A stretch of 43,310 nt of DNA from Fischerella muscicola SAG 1427-1 = PCC 73103 (GCF_000317245.1 NZ_AJLJ01000373.1:1-43310); one strand, 5' to 3'; counted from the stretch's first letter, positions 17,325 through 26,213 are shown. Notes: generated from the sequence alone by a model not told the origin. A program made the numbers and translations.

Positions 17325-19322
17325 CTAACGTCCCACCAATTTATCCCGCAAATGCTTAATTTTATCCCGTAACTTCGCCGCCTCCTCAAACTCTAATTTC
17401 TTCGCTGCTTCTTTCATTTGTGCTTCTAATTGTGTAATCAACTGTGGAATATTTTCTAACGGTAGTTCATCTAGATGTTGAGCAACTGTTTCTATTTCTT
17501 GAGCATTTAACCGTCGAGAAACTTCTAAAAAAGACAAAATCGCATTACTCGATTTCTTCACAATCGGCTGTGGTGTAATTCCGTGCATCTTGTTATAGGC
17601 CATTTGAATTCCGCGACGGCGTTCGGTTTCATCAATGGCTTTAATCATGCTATCGGTGAGATTATCTGCATACATAATCGCTTGTCCTCGGACGTGACGC
17701 GCCGCTCTCCCGATAGTTTGAATTAAGGAACGTTCTGCACGTAAAAAACCTTCTTTGTCTGCATCTAAAATTGCCACCAAAGAAACTTCTGGTAAATCTA
17801 AACCTTCCCGTAACAAGTTCACACCAACCAAAACATCAAAATTGGCATCGCGTAAATTTTGGATAATTTCTATTCTTTCAATCGAGTTAATTTCAGAGTG
17901 TAAATACCGTACCCGAATACTATTTTCTTGTAGATAATCTGTTAAATCTTCCGCCATTCTTTTAGTTAAAGTAGTGATTAACACTCGTTCGTGACGATCT
18001 ACTCGATCTTTAATTTCACCTAATAAATCATCAATTTGTCCTTCAGTGGGACGGACAATAATTTCTGGGTCAAGAACGCCAGTTGGTCGAATGATTTGCT
18101 CGGCTATATGTCCTTCGGAAATTTCTAATTCCCAATTTCCTGGAGTCGCAGAAACAAAAACACACTGATTAACTTTTGACCAAAATTCTTCGGCTTTTAA
18201 AGGTCGATTATCCGCAGCGCTAGGTAAGCGGAAACCATGCTCAATCAAGACTTTTTTTCTAGCTTGGTCGCCATTATACATACCCCGAATTTGAGGTACG
18301 GTAACGTGAGATTCATCAATTACTAACAACCAATCTTTGGGAAAATAATCAATTAAACATTCTGGTGGTTCACCTGCTTGTCTTCCTGCTAGGTGACGAG
18401 AATAGTTTTCTACACCGTTGCAATAACCGACTTCGCGCAACATTTCTAAGTCATAGCGGGTACGCTGATCTATTCTTTGCGCTTCGAGTAATTTTCCGAT
18501 TGATTCTAACTCTACTTTACGTTCTTTTAATTCTTGAGCGATCGCATCACATGCTTCTTCTAATCTTTCTTCTGGTGTCACAAAGTGACGCGCTGGATAG
18601 AGATTCACTGCTTGTAAACTTTGGAGAATTTCACCCGTCACCGGATCGACGTAACGAATGGCGTCGATTTCATCACCAAAGAACTCAATCCGAATAATCC
18701 GATCTTCATAGGCTGGGCCGATTTCCAGGACATCACCCCGGACGCGAAAACGTCCCCGTCCCATTTCGATATCATTACGGCTATATTGTACTGAGGCTAA
18801 ATCTCGCAAAATTTGCCTTTGATTAACTTCCATTCCTACCTGGAAAGGAATCGCAGCTTTGAGATATTCTGAGGGAATTCCCAAGCCATAGATACAGCTA
18901 ATCGACGCCACAACGATCACATCACGTCGTTCAAATAGCGATCGCGTCGCTGAGTGTCGCAACATATCTATCTCATCATTGATAGATGCTGTTTTTTCAA
19001 TATAGGTATCGGTAACAGGAATGTACGCTTCTGGTTGATAATAGTCGTAATAACTAACAAAGTATTCAACAGCATTGTTAGGAAAGAATTCTCGCAACTC
19101 ATTACAAAGCTGTGCTGCGAGGGTTTTGTTGTGCGCCAGTACCAAAGTCGGTTTACCGACCTTTTCAATTACTGATGCAACTGTAAATGTCTTCCCGGTT
19201 CCGGTTGCGCCTAGTAATGTCTGATAATGATTGTGACTTTGAAGACTACTAACTAGCTGTGCGATCGCTTGTGGCTGATCGCCGGTTGGACTGAAGGGTG
19301 CTTGAAGACAAAATTTTGTCAT
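17325..19322 (-). CDS. uvrB: excinuclease ABC subunit B
   Basis: This is the damage-verifying helicase subunit of nucleotide excision repair; it takes DNA from UvrA and recruits UvrC. The 665 residues match the family. Walker A GATGTGKT is at 38-45. The beta-hairpin region contains YYDYYQPEAYIP, the helicase motif is VIDESHV, and motif VI lies near QTIGRAARHVRG. The C-terminal UVR motif EFEEAAKLRDKIKHLR binds UvrC. The start MTKFCLQAPFSPTGDQP is typical. The gene stands alone, convergent with the subtilase. No lexA-type box was identified upstream. Confidence 0.98.
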   Translation of the reverse strand: MTKFCLQAPFSPTGDQPQAIAQLVSSLQSHNHYQTLLGATGTGKTFTVASVIEKVGKPTLVLAHNKTLAAQLCNELREFFPNNAVEYFVSYYDYYQPEAYIPVTDTYIEKTASINDEIDMLRHSATRSLFERRDVIVVASISCIYGLGIPSEYLKAAIPFQVGMEVNQRQILRDLASVQYSRNDIEMGRGRFRVRGDVLEIGPAYEDRIIRIEFFGDEIDAIRYVDPVTGEILQSLQAVNLYPARHFVTPEERLEEACDAIAQELKERKVELESIGKLLEAQRIDQRTRYDLEMLREVGYCNGVENYSRHLAGRQAGEPPECLIDYFPKDWLLVIDESHVTVPQIRGMYNGDQARKKVLIEHGFRLPSAADNRPLKAEEFWSKVNQCVFVSATPGNWELEISEGHIAEQIIRPTGVLDPEIIVRPTEGQIDDLLGEIKDRVDRHERVLITTLTKRMAEDLTDYLQENSIRVRYLHSEINSIERIEIIQNLRDANFDVLVGVNLLREGLDLPEVSLVAILDADKEGFLRAERSLIQTIGRAARHVRGQAIMYADNLTDSMIKAIDETERRRGIQMAYNKMHGITPQPIVKKSSNAILSFLEVSRRLNAQEIETVAQHLDELPLENIPQLITQLEAQMKEAAKKLEFEEAAKLRDKIKHLRDKLVGR

Positions 19323-19590
19323 GCAGTGTTGCTCTAAATACCCTAGATACCTATCTCATAGTAGCGAATAGAGATGGAGGATTGGGCATTGGGCATTGGG
19401 AAGAGACTTAAATAAATTCCCCCTTGTCCTTCTTCCTTGATCCCTGCCAATTGATTTTTACTTATGTGTAGTTTTTAAACAACCATATAGATATACAATA
19501 TTTTTTAAAGTTAAACTTAGATATATAGAAAAAACTTCACTTCGGTTGAATTTTTGTAAAAAATACTTAACAATCTAGAGGTATTAGTTT

Positions 19591-20049
19591 ATGGCTGTCA
19601 GCAGCAATGGTAAGGCGGTAAGTCCTCGCCAAAAGCGTGCAAAATTGAAGGGGGAAACTACAGTGGAAGTCGAAAATAACAAAGTTGAACACTCAAATAC
19701 AGAGCAAGCAAACTCGTCCGATAAATTGGAAGTAACTGATACACTTGCTATTGCAGGGGTACGTCCCATTGCTGCTAGCGATTTGCAAGTAGCTGAGACA
19801 GTCTCGATTGCTGGAGTACGTCCCATTAGCACAAGTAGCTTGCAAGTTGTAGAAACAATGAACATTATGGGTTTGCGTCCTATTGCCGCAAACACAATGC
19901 ATGTAGTTGATACAATGAACTTGTCTGGAATTCGCCCTATCGCTTCTAGTTCTCTGGTAATTTCTGAAACCTATTCCGTAATGGGCAATCGTCCAGTAGC
20001 ATCAAATACTATTGATGATTCCGAATTTTTGATGGGTTATCTGGATTAG
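19591..20049 (+). CDS. protein of five 19-residue GxRPI repeats
   Basis: This is a 152-residue protein of unknown function. The first 45 residues are charged and probably unstructured (basic PRQKRAKLKG, then acidic). Residues 46-140 are five perfect-length 19-residue repeats with the pattern (L/M)xVx(D/E)TxxIxGxRPI(A/S)xSx. The tail is DDSEFLMGYLD. The regular alternation suggests beta-strand stacking, but I know no named family. There is no signal peptide or membrane segment. AGAGG lies about 12 bases before the start, and a good intrinsic terminator follows, so it is a single-gene transcript. No paralogue is in the window. Coding is convincing from the repeat periodicity. Confidence 0.85.
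   Translation: MAVSSNGKAVSPRQKRAKLKGETTVEVENNKVEHSNTEQANSSDKLEVTDTLAIAGVRPIAASDLQVAETVSIAGVRPISTSSLQVVETMNIMGLRPIAANTMHVVDTMNLSGIRPIASSSLVISETYSVMGNRPVASNTIDDSEFLMGYLD
19726..20010 (+). repeat. five 57-base coding repeats
   Basis: The five in-frame units of 57 bases each encode the 19-residue repeats. Protein conservation is higher than DNA conservation, so they are old duplications kept by selection rather than a recent tandem expansion. Confidence 0.85.
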
Positions 20050-20082
20050 TGAAAACAATAATTACATATCATTTAATTTATT

Positions 20083-20112
20083 AACCCGGTTTACTAAAAA
20101 GCCGGGTTTTTT
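20083..20112 (+). terminator. intrinsic terminator after the GxRPI gene
   Basis: AACCCGG at 20083-20089 pairs with CCGGGTT at 20102-20108, and the stem runs into a TTTTTT tract. It begins 34 bases after the stop codon. Confidence 0.85.
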
Positions 20113-20468
20113 ATGGGCATCTAGTTTGGTTTATGAACTTAATCGTGAAGACTCTCAATTAAGTTTGTAGTGATGACTTTAGTTCTCAGAATAAGGACTA
20201 AAGTCATCACTACAAACAAAAAATAATATTTAATAAAATTAGTTTTTTATTGATTAATGATAGTTATTTGTTGATCCCTAAATAGTAAGTAATATAACTA
20301 ATATTTTTATCCTCTCTCTTTATATATAGTAACTAATATGCCTCCAGAAAGAAGGCTCAAGCATAAAATATACGCTAATTTGTAAACATCAAAGCTAAAC
20401 AAATCAAAGTTATTCATCACTTTGCAATAACTTTGAAAAAAGTTTATATGACATAAGGAGACTGAATT
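20113..20468. other. intergenic region before the csbD-like gene
   Basis: It holds a 21-bp hairpin at 20163-20217, then AT-rich DNA, with an AAGGAG ribosome binding site (20455-20460) eight bases before the next start. No other gene was seen. Confidence 0.6.
20163..20217. repeat. 21-bp perfect hairpin (GTAGTGATGACTTTAGT family)
   Basis: The arms at 20163-20183 and 20197-20217 are perfect reverse complements with a 13-base loop. It is not next to a gene end and follows a good terminator, so it looks like a dispersed palindromic repeat rather than a terminator. Confidence 0.85.
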
Positions 20469-20651
20469 ATGAGTTTAGAAGATAGAGCAAAAGCTACAGC
20501 TAAAAATGTAGAAGGTAAAGCTCAAGAAGCATGGGGAAATGTAACTGGAGATCCAGAAGATAAAACGGAAGGTAAAGCAAAGCAAGCAGAAAGTGAAGTA
20601 CGTCACTCTGTAGAAGACGTCAAAGACAACATCAAGAAAAATCTTGACTAA
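20469..20651 (+). CDS. CsbD family stress-response protein
   Basis: This 60-residue, highly charged and hydrophilic protein is typical of the CsbD family (general-stress proteins of unknown mechanism). The family pattern is clear: KNVEGKAQEAWGNVTGD followed by KTEGKAKQAESE. It is probably mostly helical or disordered and cytoplasmic. A strong AAGGAG lies eight bases before the ATG. It appears to be a single-gene transcript, with two hairpins downstream. Confidence 0.9.
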   Translation: MSLEDRAKATAKNVEGKAQEAWGNVTGDPEDKTEGKAKQAESEVRHSVEDVKDNIKKNLD

Positions 20652-20681
20652 TCTCAAATTCACAACAGCAAAAGTAAATAA

Positions 20682-20722
20682 ATTTATGCGTTAGTTTCTT
20701 ATCAGGAAACTAACGCATAAAT
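20682..20722. repeat. 17-bp perfect hairpin after csbD
   Basis: The arms at 20682-20698 and 20706-20722 (ATTTATGCGTTAGTTTC and its complement) are perfect with a 7-base loop. It begins 31 bases after the csbD stop, so it may work as a terminator, but no T tract follows. Confidence 0.7.
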
Positions 20723-20730
20723 CCCAAATT

Positions 20731-20757
20731 AGCCGTCTTCCCAAGTGGGGAGCGGCT
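20731..20757 (+). terminator. possible terminator downstream of csbD
   Basis: AGCCG pairs with CGGCT around an inner CC/GG stem with wobble pairs, followed by TTTGCATATTT. It is weak but is the only GC-rich stem here next to T-rich DNA. Confidence 0.3.
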
Positions 20758-20907
20758 TTGCATATTTAAAATTCATATAATTTTGAGCTTATATATTAAT
20801 TACAACTATTACAAAAAATTAAATTATTGACCAAAAATATATTATTTATCTCTTCAAACCCTTGATTAATGACTTTTTGAAGAATCTGTGTTTAATCATT
20901 GACATTA

Positions 20908-20930
20908 TTTATGGTGAAATCTACCATAAA
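20908..20930. promoter_or_regulatory. palindrome before pncB, candidate NrtR operator
   Basis: TTTATGGT and ACCATAAA form a perfect 8-bp dyad around 7 bases, 32 bases before the pncB start. Its place at the head of an operon that encodes an NrtR-type regulator makes it a candidate operator. I cannot confirm it against a known NrtR consensus from memory. Confidence 0.45.
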
Positions 20931-20962
20931 ATAAATAATCATCCTAAACAAAGGGCGATCGC

Positions 20963-22345
20963 ATGACGTATTACCCAGGGACATTGAACCCGGAATTAAT
21001 TCCGCGTGCCGAAGATTACAGCCTACTGACAGATCTTTACCAGTTGACAATGACAGCTTGTTACATTGGCGAAGGTGTTGAACAACAACGGGCAAGTTTT
21101 GAGTTATTTGTGAGAAAATTACCAGAGGATTTCGGCTATTTAATCGCTATGGGGCTAGCTCAGGCGTTGGAATATTTAGAAAAATTTCGCTTCACTTCCA
21201 CTCATATAGAAGCTTTGTGTTCAACGGGAATTTTTGATCATGCACCAAAAAAATTTTGGTCACTGCTAGAATCAGGAAGTTTTAGCGGGGATGTATGGGC
21301 AGTACCAGAAGGTACAGCAGTATTTGCTAATCAACCACTGTTACGGGTAGAAGCACCTTTATGGCAAGCACAACTAGTGGAAACTTATCTACTGAACACC
21401 CTTAACTACCAGACATTAATTGCCACACGGGCTGCTAGAATGCGCGATGTGGCAGGTGAACGAGCAAACCTGCTGGAATTTGGTACTCGACGGGCGTTTA
21501 GTCTCCAAGGGGCGTTGTGGGCAGCAAGGGCAGCATTGGCGGCTGGTTTTGATGCTACATCCAATGTGTTAGCAGCGCTACAACTGGGCGAGAAGCCAAG
21601 CGGTACGATGGCACACGCTTTGGTAATGGCGCTGACAGCAACCGAAGGTAGCGAAGATCAAGCTTTTGCCGCATTTCAACAATATTTCCCAGGCGCAACC
21701 TTGTTAATTGATACTTACGATACCATCGCTGCTGCGGAAAGATTGGCTGGGAAAATCAACTCTGGAAAAATAAAATTGACTGGCGTGAGATTAGATTCTG
21801 GTGATTTGGTGACACTATCAAAAAAAGTGCGATCGCTTCTACCAGATGTATCAATTGTTGCTAGTGGCGACTTGGATGAACAAGAAATTCTCTCTTTAAA
21901 AAATGCAGGCGCAGAGATTGATAGCTACGGCGTGGGAACCAAACTCGTAACAGGAAAACCTGTAAATGGAGTCTATAAATTAGTAGAAATTAATGGCATT
22001 CCGGTAATGAAAGAATCAAGTGGTAAGATGACTTATCCGGGACGCAAACAAGTTTTTCGTTCTTCCCTTGCAGGTAAAGTGAAAACAGATTGTTTGGCAT
22101 TAGCAGATGAAAGTAATTTGGGAGGGCTACCTTTATTGCAACTATTCATGCAAGCAGGAAAACGGATGCAACCACCAGAAAACTTAACAACAATTCGTCA
22201 GCGTACCACCGCTTCCGTAGCAAGTTTACCCGAACAAACTCGATATTTAGAACATCCCATACCCGTACAAATGGAATTATCTGAAAAATTACATAACTTG
22301 ACAGAAGAAACCAAGAAAAAAACAGCATTGATTAGTGGTTATTAA
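20963..22345 (+). CDS. pncB: nicotinate phosphoribosyltransferase
   Basis: This enzyme joins nicotinate and PRPP to give nicotinate mononucleotide, the entry of salvaged nicotinate into NAD synthesis. The 460 residues carry TDLYQLTM at 23-30, EFGTRR at 172-177 and GTMAHA at 214-219, the family's conserved substrate-binding blocks. RLDSGDL lies further on. The start ATG is preceded by AAAGGGCG, which overlaps a HIP1 site. It is the first gene of the run pncB-nadD-nrtR-nadE, whose products act in consecutive steps. A palindrome upstream may control it. Confidence 0.96.
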   Translation: MTYYPGTLNPELIPRAEDYSLLTDLYQLTMTACYIGEGVEQQRASFELFVRKLPEDFGYLIAMGLAQALEYLEKFRFTSTHIEALCSTGIFDHAPKKFWSLLESGSFSGDVWAVPEGTAVFANQPLLRVEAPLWQAQLVETYLLNTLNYQTLIATRAARMRDVAGERANLLEFGTRRAFSLQGALWAARAALAAGFDATSNVLAALQLGEKPSGTMAHALVMALTATEGSEDQAFAAFQQYFPGATLLIDTYDTIAAAERLAGKINSGKIKLTGVRLDSGDLVTLSKKVRSLLPDVSIVASGDLDEQEILSLKNAGAEIDSYGVGTKLVTGKPVNGVYKLVEINGIPVMKESSGKMTYPGRKQVFRSSLAGKVKTDCLALADESNLGGLPLLQLFMQAGKRMQPPENLTTIRQRTTASVASLPEQTRYLEHPIPVQMELSEKLHNLTEETKKKTALISGY

Positions 22346-22394
22346 CCATTCCCAGTGACAAATGACAAATAACAAATGACTATTGACAAATAAC

Positions 22395-22994
22395 ATGAAA
22401 ATAGCCTTATTTGGAACTAGTGCCGATCCACCAACTGCTGGACATCAAGCGATAATTAAATGGTTATCACAGCATTATGATCGTGTAGTCATTTGGGCGG
22501 CTGATAATCCTTTTAAATCCCACCAAACCCTTTTGCAACATAGGGTAGCAATGTTACATCTACTCATAAATGATATACATTCACCCCAGCATAATATTAG
22601 TCTGGAACAAGAACTCAGCAGTTTCAGAACTTTAGAAACTTTGGATAAAGCCAAGCAGCGTTGGGGAACAGAGACAGAATTTACTTTAGTGATCGGTTCG
22701 GATTTGGTTTCTCAACTACCACACTGGTATCGAGTTGAAGATTTGTTACACCAAGTTCAACTTTTGGTTGTACCGCGACCGGGATATATCATAGATCAAT
22801 CCAGTTTACAGACTGTGGAAGATCTCGGAGCAAAAATAGCGATCGCTGACTTACATGCTCCAGATGTATCCTCTACAGCTTATCGTAACAGTGGAGATCT
22901 CGAAGCTCTCACGCCCCCTGTAATTGACTATATTCATCAACAGCATTTGTACAAATGCCAGGACGCATCCAAAAAAAGCTTGCAGATACGCTAA
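22395..22994 (+). CDS. nadD: nicotinate-nucleotide adenylyltransferase
   Basis: This enzyme transfers AMP from ATP to nicotinate mononucleotide, giving NaAD. The 199 residues show the nucleotidyltransferase motif GTSADPPTAGH at 7-17 (a TxGH form of HxGH) and the second motif SSTAYR at 159-164. ATG 22395 gives the expected MKIALFGTSADPP start; an in-frame TTG four codons earlier was rejected. The gene lies 49 bases after pncB and its end overlaps the nrtR start by 40 bases, so translation is probably coupled. Confidence 0.92.
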   Translation: MKIALFGTSADPPTAGHQAIIKWLSQHYDRVVIWAADNPFKSHQTLLQHRVAMLHLLINDIHSPQHNISLEQELSSFRTLETLDKAKQRWGTETEFTLVIGSDLVSQLPHWYRVEDLLHQVQLLVVPRPGYIIDQSSLQTVEDLGAKIAIADLHAPDVSSTAYRNSGDLEALTPPVIDYIHQQHLYKCQDASKKSLQIR

Positions 22995-23701
22995 ATCAAC
23001 AACCTTTGGCTGATTTCAAAGTTGGTGTTGACAATGTAATTTTTTCAGTAGATACTGCTCAGAATCGACTGCTAGTACTATTAATCATGCGACAACAAGA
23101 ACCCTATATAAATTATTGGGGTCTTCCGGGTACTTTAGTACGTCGAGGCGAATCGTTAGAAGATGCAGCCTATCGCATTCTGGCTGAAAAAATCAAGGTC
23201 AAGAATCTTTATCTAGAGCAATTATATAGTTTTGGTGGACCTAGCCGTGACCCAAGAGAAGCAACCGATAGTTATGGGGTGCGTTATCTCAGTGTCAGTT
23301 ACTTTGCTTTAGTACGATATGAAGAAGCCGAATTAATTGCTGACAAAGTTGCTGGTATCGCTTGGTATCCAGTCAAACGAGTCCCACAATTAGCCTTTGA
23401 CCATAATGAAATTTTGGCATACGGACACAGACGTTTAAAAAATAAATTGGAGTACAGTCCGGTAGCTTTTGAAGTTTTGCCAGAAACATTTACTTTAAAT
23501 GATTTATATCAGTTGTACACTACCGTTTTAGGAGAAAATTTTTCTGATTATTCTAATTTTCGGGCGCGTTTACTAAAGTTAGGTTTCTTATGCGATACGG
23601 GTATTAAAGTATCGCGAGGTGCAGGGCGTCCAGCTAGTTTATATCGATTTGATGCAGAAGCATTTGCCCCTTTTAAGGATAAGCCTTTAGTGTTTATTTA
23701 A
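22955..23701 (+). CDS. nrtR: NrtR-type Nudix-related transcriptional regulator
   Basis: The 248 residues hold an N-terminal Nudix-fold domain (about 20-150) and a C-terminal winged-helix domain (about 160-240, with RLLKLGFLCDTG and GRPASLYRF). That layout defines the NrtR family, which represses NAD genes and responds to an NAD metabolite. The Nudix box is degraded: the canonical REUxEExGU reads RILAEKIKV at 74-82, so two of three catalytic glutamates are lost and hydrolase activity is unlikely. Its place inside pncB-nadD-nrtR-nadE fits local regulation. The start overlaps nadD by 40 bases. Plain Nudix hydrolase is the alternative and is less likely. Confidence 0.88.
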   Translation: MPGRIQKKLADTLNQQPLADFKVGVDNVIFSVDTAQNRLLVLLIMRQQEPYINYWGLPGTLVRRGESLEDAAYRILAEKIKVKNLYLEQLYSFGGPSRDPREATDSYGVRYLSVSYFALVRYEEAELIADKVAGIAWYPVKRVPQLAFDHNEILAYGHRRLKNKLEYSPVAFEVLPETFTLNDLYQLYTTVLGENFSDYSNFRARLLKLGFLCDTGIKVSRGAGRPASLYRFDAEAFAPFKDKPLVFI

Positions 23702-23747
23702 TTGCAGAAAGTAGAAGGTTTAATTTTTGACTTTTAAACTAATGACT

Positions 23748-23834
23748 ATTGTACAGACGCAATTAATCGCTATTGTACAGACGCGTAGACGCTCGTAAGA
23801 GCGGCTTCAAGGTAAGAGTATAATCGCGTCTGTA
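23748..23834. repeat. dispersed GTACAGACGC repeat block, copy 1
   Basis: A short unit (23748-23770) is followed by a longer foldback unit (23772-23834). The longer unit is identical over about 49 bases to 36562-36610, with the same order of short and long units. The ends contain ACAGACGCG and TCGCGTCTGT, which pair. It lies between nrtR and nadE. Confidence 0.9.
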
Positions 23835-23866
23835 CCAATGACCAATGACAAATGATTATTGACATT

Positions 23867-25591
23867 ATGAAAATTGCGATCGCTCAACTCAACCCTACCA
23901 TTGGTGATTTACCAAAAAATGCCCAAAAAATCCTTGAGGCTGCACAAAAAGCAGTAGCCAAAGGTGCGCGTTTATTGTTAACACCAGAACTATCTTTGTG
24001 TGGCTATCCTCCACGAGATTTATTATTAAATCCTAGTTTTATTGAAGCAATGGGTATTACCTTGCAACAGTTAGCTAGAGATTTACCACCTAATTTAGCA
24101 GTATTAGTTGGAACTGTAGAAGAAAATTTACAAGCCAAAAAAACTGGTGGCAAAACTTTATTTAATAGTATTGCTTGGTTAGAAACTGGTAAAGTCAAAC
24201 AAATTTTTTACAAGCGGCTTTTACCTACTTATGATGTCTTTGACGAACACCGCTATTTTGAACCAGGTTTGCAAGCGAATTATTTCACCCTCGATAACAT
24301 CAATATTGGTGTCACCGTTTGTGAAGATTTGTGGAACGATGAAGAATTTTGGGGCAAACGTAGTTACACTGTCAACCCAATTGCTGATTTAGCTATTTTG
24401 GGTGTGGATTTGATTGTGAATTTATCCGCTTCGCCTTACACCCTCAGCAAGCAAAGATTCCGCGAAGCCATGCTAAGTCACAGTGCCGTACGTTTTCGCC
24501 AACCAATTATTTATACTAACCAAGTGGGTGGTAATGATGATTTACTTTTTGATGGTAGAAGTTTTGCGTTAAATCGTCAGGGTGAAATTATTTGTCGCTT
24601 GCGCGGATTTGAAACTGATTTATCAATTATTGAATTTGAGGAAGAAGCACGGGATTTCAAGTTAGGCTTGATTGCACCTAATTATGAGTGTGAAGAAGAG
24701 GAAATCTGGCAAGCTTTAGTTTTAGGTGTACGAGATTATGTCCGTAAATGTGGTTTTAATCAAGTAGTTCTGGGTTTGAGTGGTGGGATAGATTCTTCTC
24801 TTGTGGCTGCGATCGCCACAGCTGCACTTGGTAAAGAAAATGTCCTCGGTGTCCTGATGCCTTCTCCCCACAGTTCTCAGCATTCCATCACTGATGCTTT
24901 GGCATTGGCAGCGAATCTTGGTATCAAAACTCATACCTTGCCCATTGAGGATTTAATGCAGGCATATGACAAAACCTTTGCAGATTTGTTTGCTGCTACT
25001 GAGTTTGGACTCGCAGAAGAAAATATTCAATCCCGAATTCGGGGTAACTTATTGATGGCTATCTCTAATAAATTTGGTCATCTTCTCCTATCAACAGGTA
25101 ACAAATCCGAAATGGCTGTTGGTTACTGCACTCTCTACGGTGACATGAATGGTGGTTTAGCAGTCATAGCCGATGTTCCCAAAACCCGCGTTTATGCATT
25201 GTGTCGCTGGTTAAACCGCAACAGCGAAATTATTCCTCACAACGTCCTTACCAAAGCACCCAGCGCCGAACTTAAACCTGGTCAGGTTGACCAAGATTCT
25301 CTACCACCCTACGATATCCTTGACGATATCTTGCAACGCCTGATTCAAGATCACCAGTCACCTGCCCAAATTGTCAGCGCTGGACACGATGTAGCCGTTG
25401 TTGATAAAGTCATCAAAATGGTAGCTAGGGCGGAATTCAAGCGGCGACAAGCACCCCCAGGACTAAAAATTACAGATCGCGCTTTTGGTACTGGCTGGCG
25501 AATGCCTATTGCTAGTAACTGGTTGGCTGTGAAAAATATTTATCAGTCAAGAAGTATACCTATGCCTTCCTTGGCACTTTGGAACGAGTAA
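23867..25591 (+). CDS. nadE: glutamine-dependent NAD+ synthetase
   Basis: This enzyme amidates NaAD to NAD using ATP and glutamine, the last step of the pathway. The 574 residues form two domains. The N-terminal nitrilase-type glutaminase has Glu41, Lys116 and Cys152 (TVCEDLW). The C-terminal synthetase has the ATP-binding loop SGGIDS at 305-310 and the typical STGNKSEMAVGYCTLYGD. MKIAIAQLNPT at 23867 is the usual N-terminus; ATG 23852 would add five residues. It is separated from nrtR by a repeat block of about 165 bases, which may weaken co-transcription with the rest of the operon. Confidence 0.97.
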   Translation: MKIAIAQLNPTIGDLPKNAQKILEAAQKAVAKGARLLLTPELSLCGYPPRDLLLNPSFIEAMGITLQQLARDLPPNLAVLVGTVEENLQAKKTGGKTLFNSIAWLETGKVKQIFYKRLLPTYDVFDEHRYFEPGLQANYFTLDNINIGVTVCEDLWNDEEFWGKRSYTVNPIADLAILGVDLIVNLSASPYTLSKQRFREAMLSHSAVRFRQPIIYTNQVGGNDDLLFDGRSFALNRQGEIICRLRGFETDLSIIEFEEEARDFKLGLIAPNYECEEEEIWQALVLGVRDYVRKCGFNQVVLGLSGGIDSSLVAAIATAALGKENVLGVLMPSPHSSQHSITDALALAANLGIKTHTLPIEDLMQAYDKTFADLFAATEFGLAEENIQSRIRGNLLMAISNKFGHLLLSTGNKSEMAVGYCTLYGDMNGGLAVIADVPKTRVYALCRWLNRNSEIIPHNVLTKAPSAELKPGQVDQDSLPPYDILDDILQRLIQDHQSPAQIVSAGHDVAVVDKVIKMVARAEFKRRQAPPGLKITDRAFGTGWRMPIASNWLAVKNIYQSRSIPMPSLALWNE

Positions 25592-25892
25592 TACCAATTT
25601 TGGATTTGAAATTAGTCTTTAAGAAGTCGCTATCGCGTCTATGGATTTTGGATTAAAAGTCCAGATTAATAGCCTATTTAATACCTTTGAAACAATACTA
25701 CTTATCCCAATTTGGTATAAGATACTTATCCAAGGTATTTGTAACATTTCTTTGTACACCAAAACCTAGCAAAAGTTTTTGTGTCTTGGGGTATTAATGG
25801 TTCAAAAATTTTTCACCACCAAGGCACAAAGGCCCTAAGAAAGTATTTTCAAGACAATATTAGGTGAAAAATTCAGTATTTTGGAGTACTGC
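25592..25892. other. intergenic region after nadE
   Basis: About 300 bases between convergent genes. It contains the CACCAAGGCACAAAG-type inverted repeat at 25778-25830 and AT-rich flanks. No gene was seen. Confidence 0.55.
25778..25830. repeat. inverted repeat, TTTGTGTCTTGG / CCAAGGCACAAA
   Basis: The arms at 25778-25789 and 25819-25830 pair with one mismatch around a 29-base loop. It is similar in style to the other palindromic spacers in this window. Confidence 0.65.
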
Positions 25893-26213
25893 TTATTTTT
25901 TTGATTCCAACCAATTTATAAACTCACTAACCTCACCACATAAGGAGCGATCGCTAGCAAATTGTCGATATAAGAATCGTAGTTTAGCAATACTGAATTG
26001 CGGTGTTTTTTCACCCGCCCAAAATTCCAGTTCGTTTTTAGCATCATCTAATGCTTGTTCTTCTGTTGGTAGCCAAAATTTGAGGAATATCTTGCCTTCC
26101 TTATACAAGAATATATCAAAGCCAAGACTGTTTTCTAGTTCGTATATCTTTGCTTGGCATTGACCAATCTCTAGAGTATGCAGTAACTTTTGCTTGCATT
26201 TTATGTGTAGCAT
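25893..26213 (-). CDS. hypothetical protein, 106 residues
   Basis: I do not recognise this small soluble protein. It reads MLHIKCKQKLL at the start and contains aromatic, acidic segments (EFWAGEKTPQFSIAKLRFLYRQF) and a C-terminal helix EFINWLESKK. It has no signal peptide or membrane segment. ATG 26213 was chosen because AAGGG lies at a good distance upstream; an in-frame GTG two codons earlier is the alternative. It is convergent with nadE and divergent from the ABC ATPase gene. Confidence 0.65.
   Translation of the reverse strand: MLHIKCKQKLLHTLEIGQCQAKIYELENSLGFDIFLYKEGKIFLKFWLPTEEQALDDAKNELEFWAGEKTPQFSIAKLRFLYRQFASDRSLCGEVSEFINWLESKK

Larger units (their letters stand above)
20652..20962. 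other. intergenic region, csbD to pncB
   Basis: It holds a 17-bp hairpin (20682-20722), a second GC-richer hairpin (20731-20757), AT-rich DNA, and the palindrome at 20908-20930 just before pncB. No gene was seen. Confidence 0.6.

Noticed and set aside
20422..20450. TTGCAA / TATATG as a csbD promoter
   Set aside because: The implied start of transcription would fall on the ribosome binding site, leaving almost no leader.
20475..20663. 62-codon frame opposite the csbD-like gene
   Set aside because: It is the complement of a clear CsbD gene, and its Phe/Cys-rich reading is an effect of the Lys/Glu-rich sense strand.
23748..23834. Possible CRISPR or tandem regulatory array
   Set aside because: Only two units of unequal length without regular spacers, and the block is dispersed in the genome; no cas genes are present.
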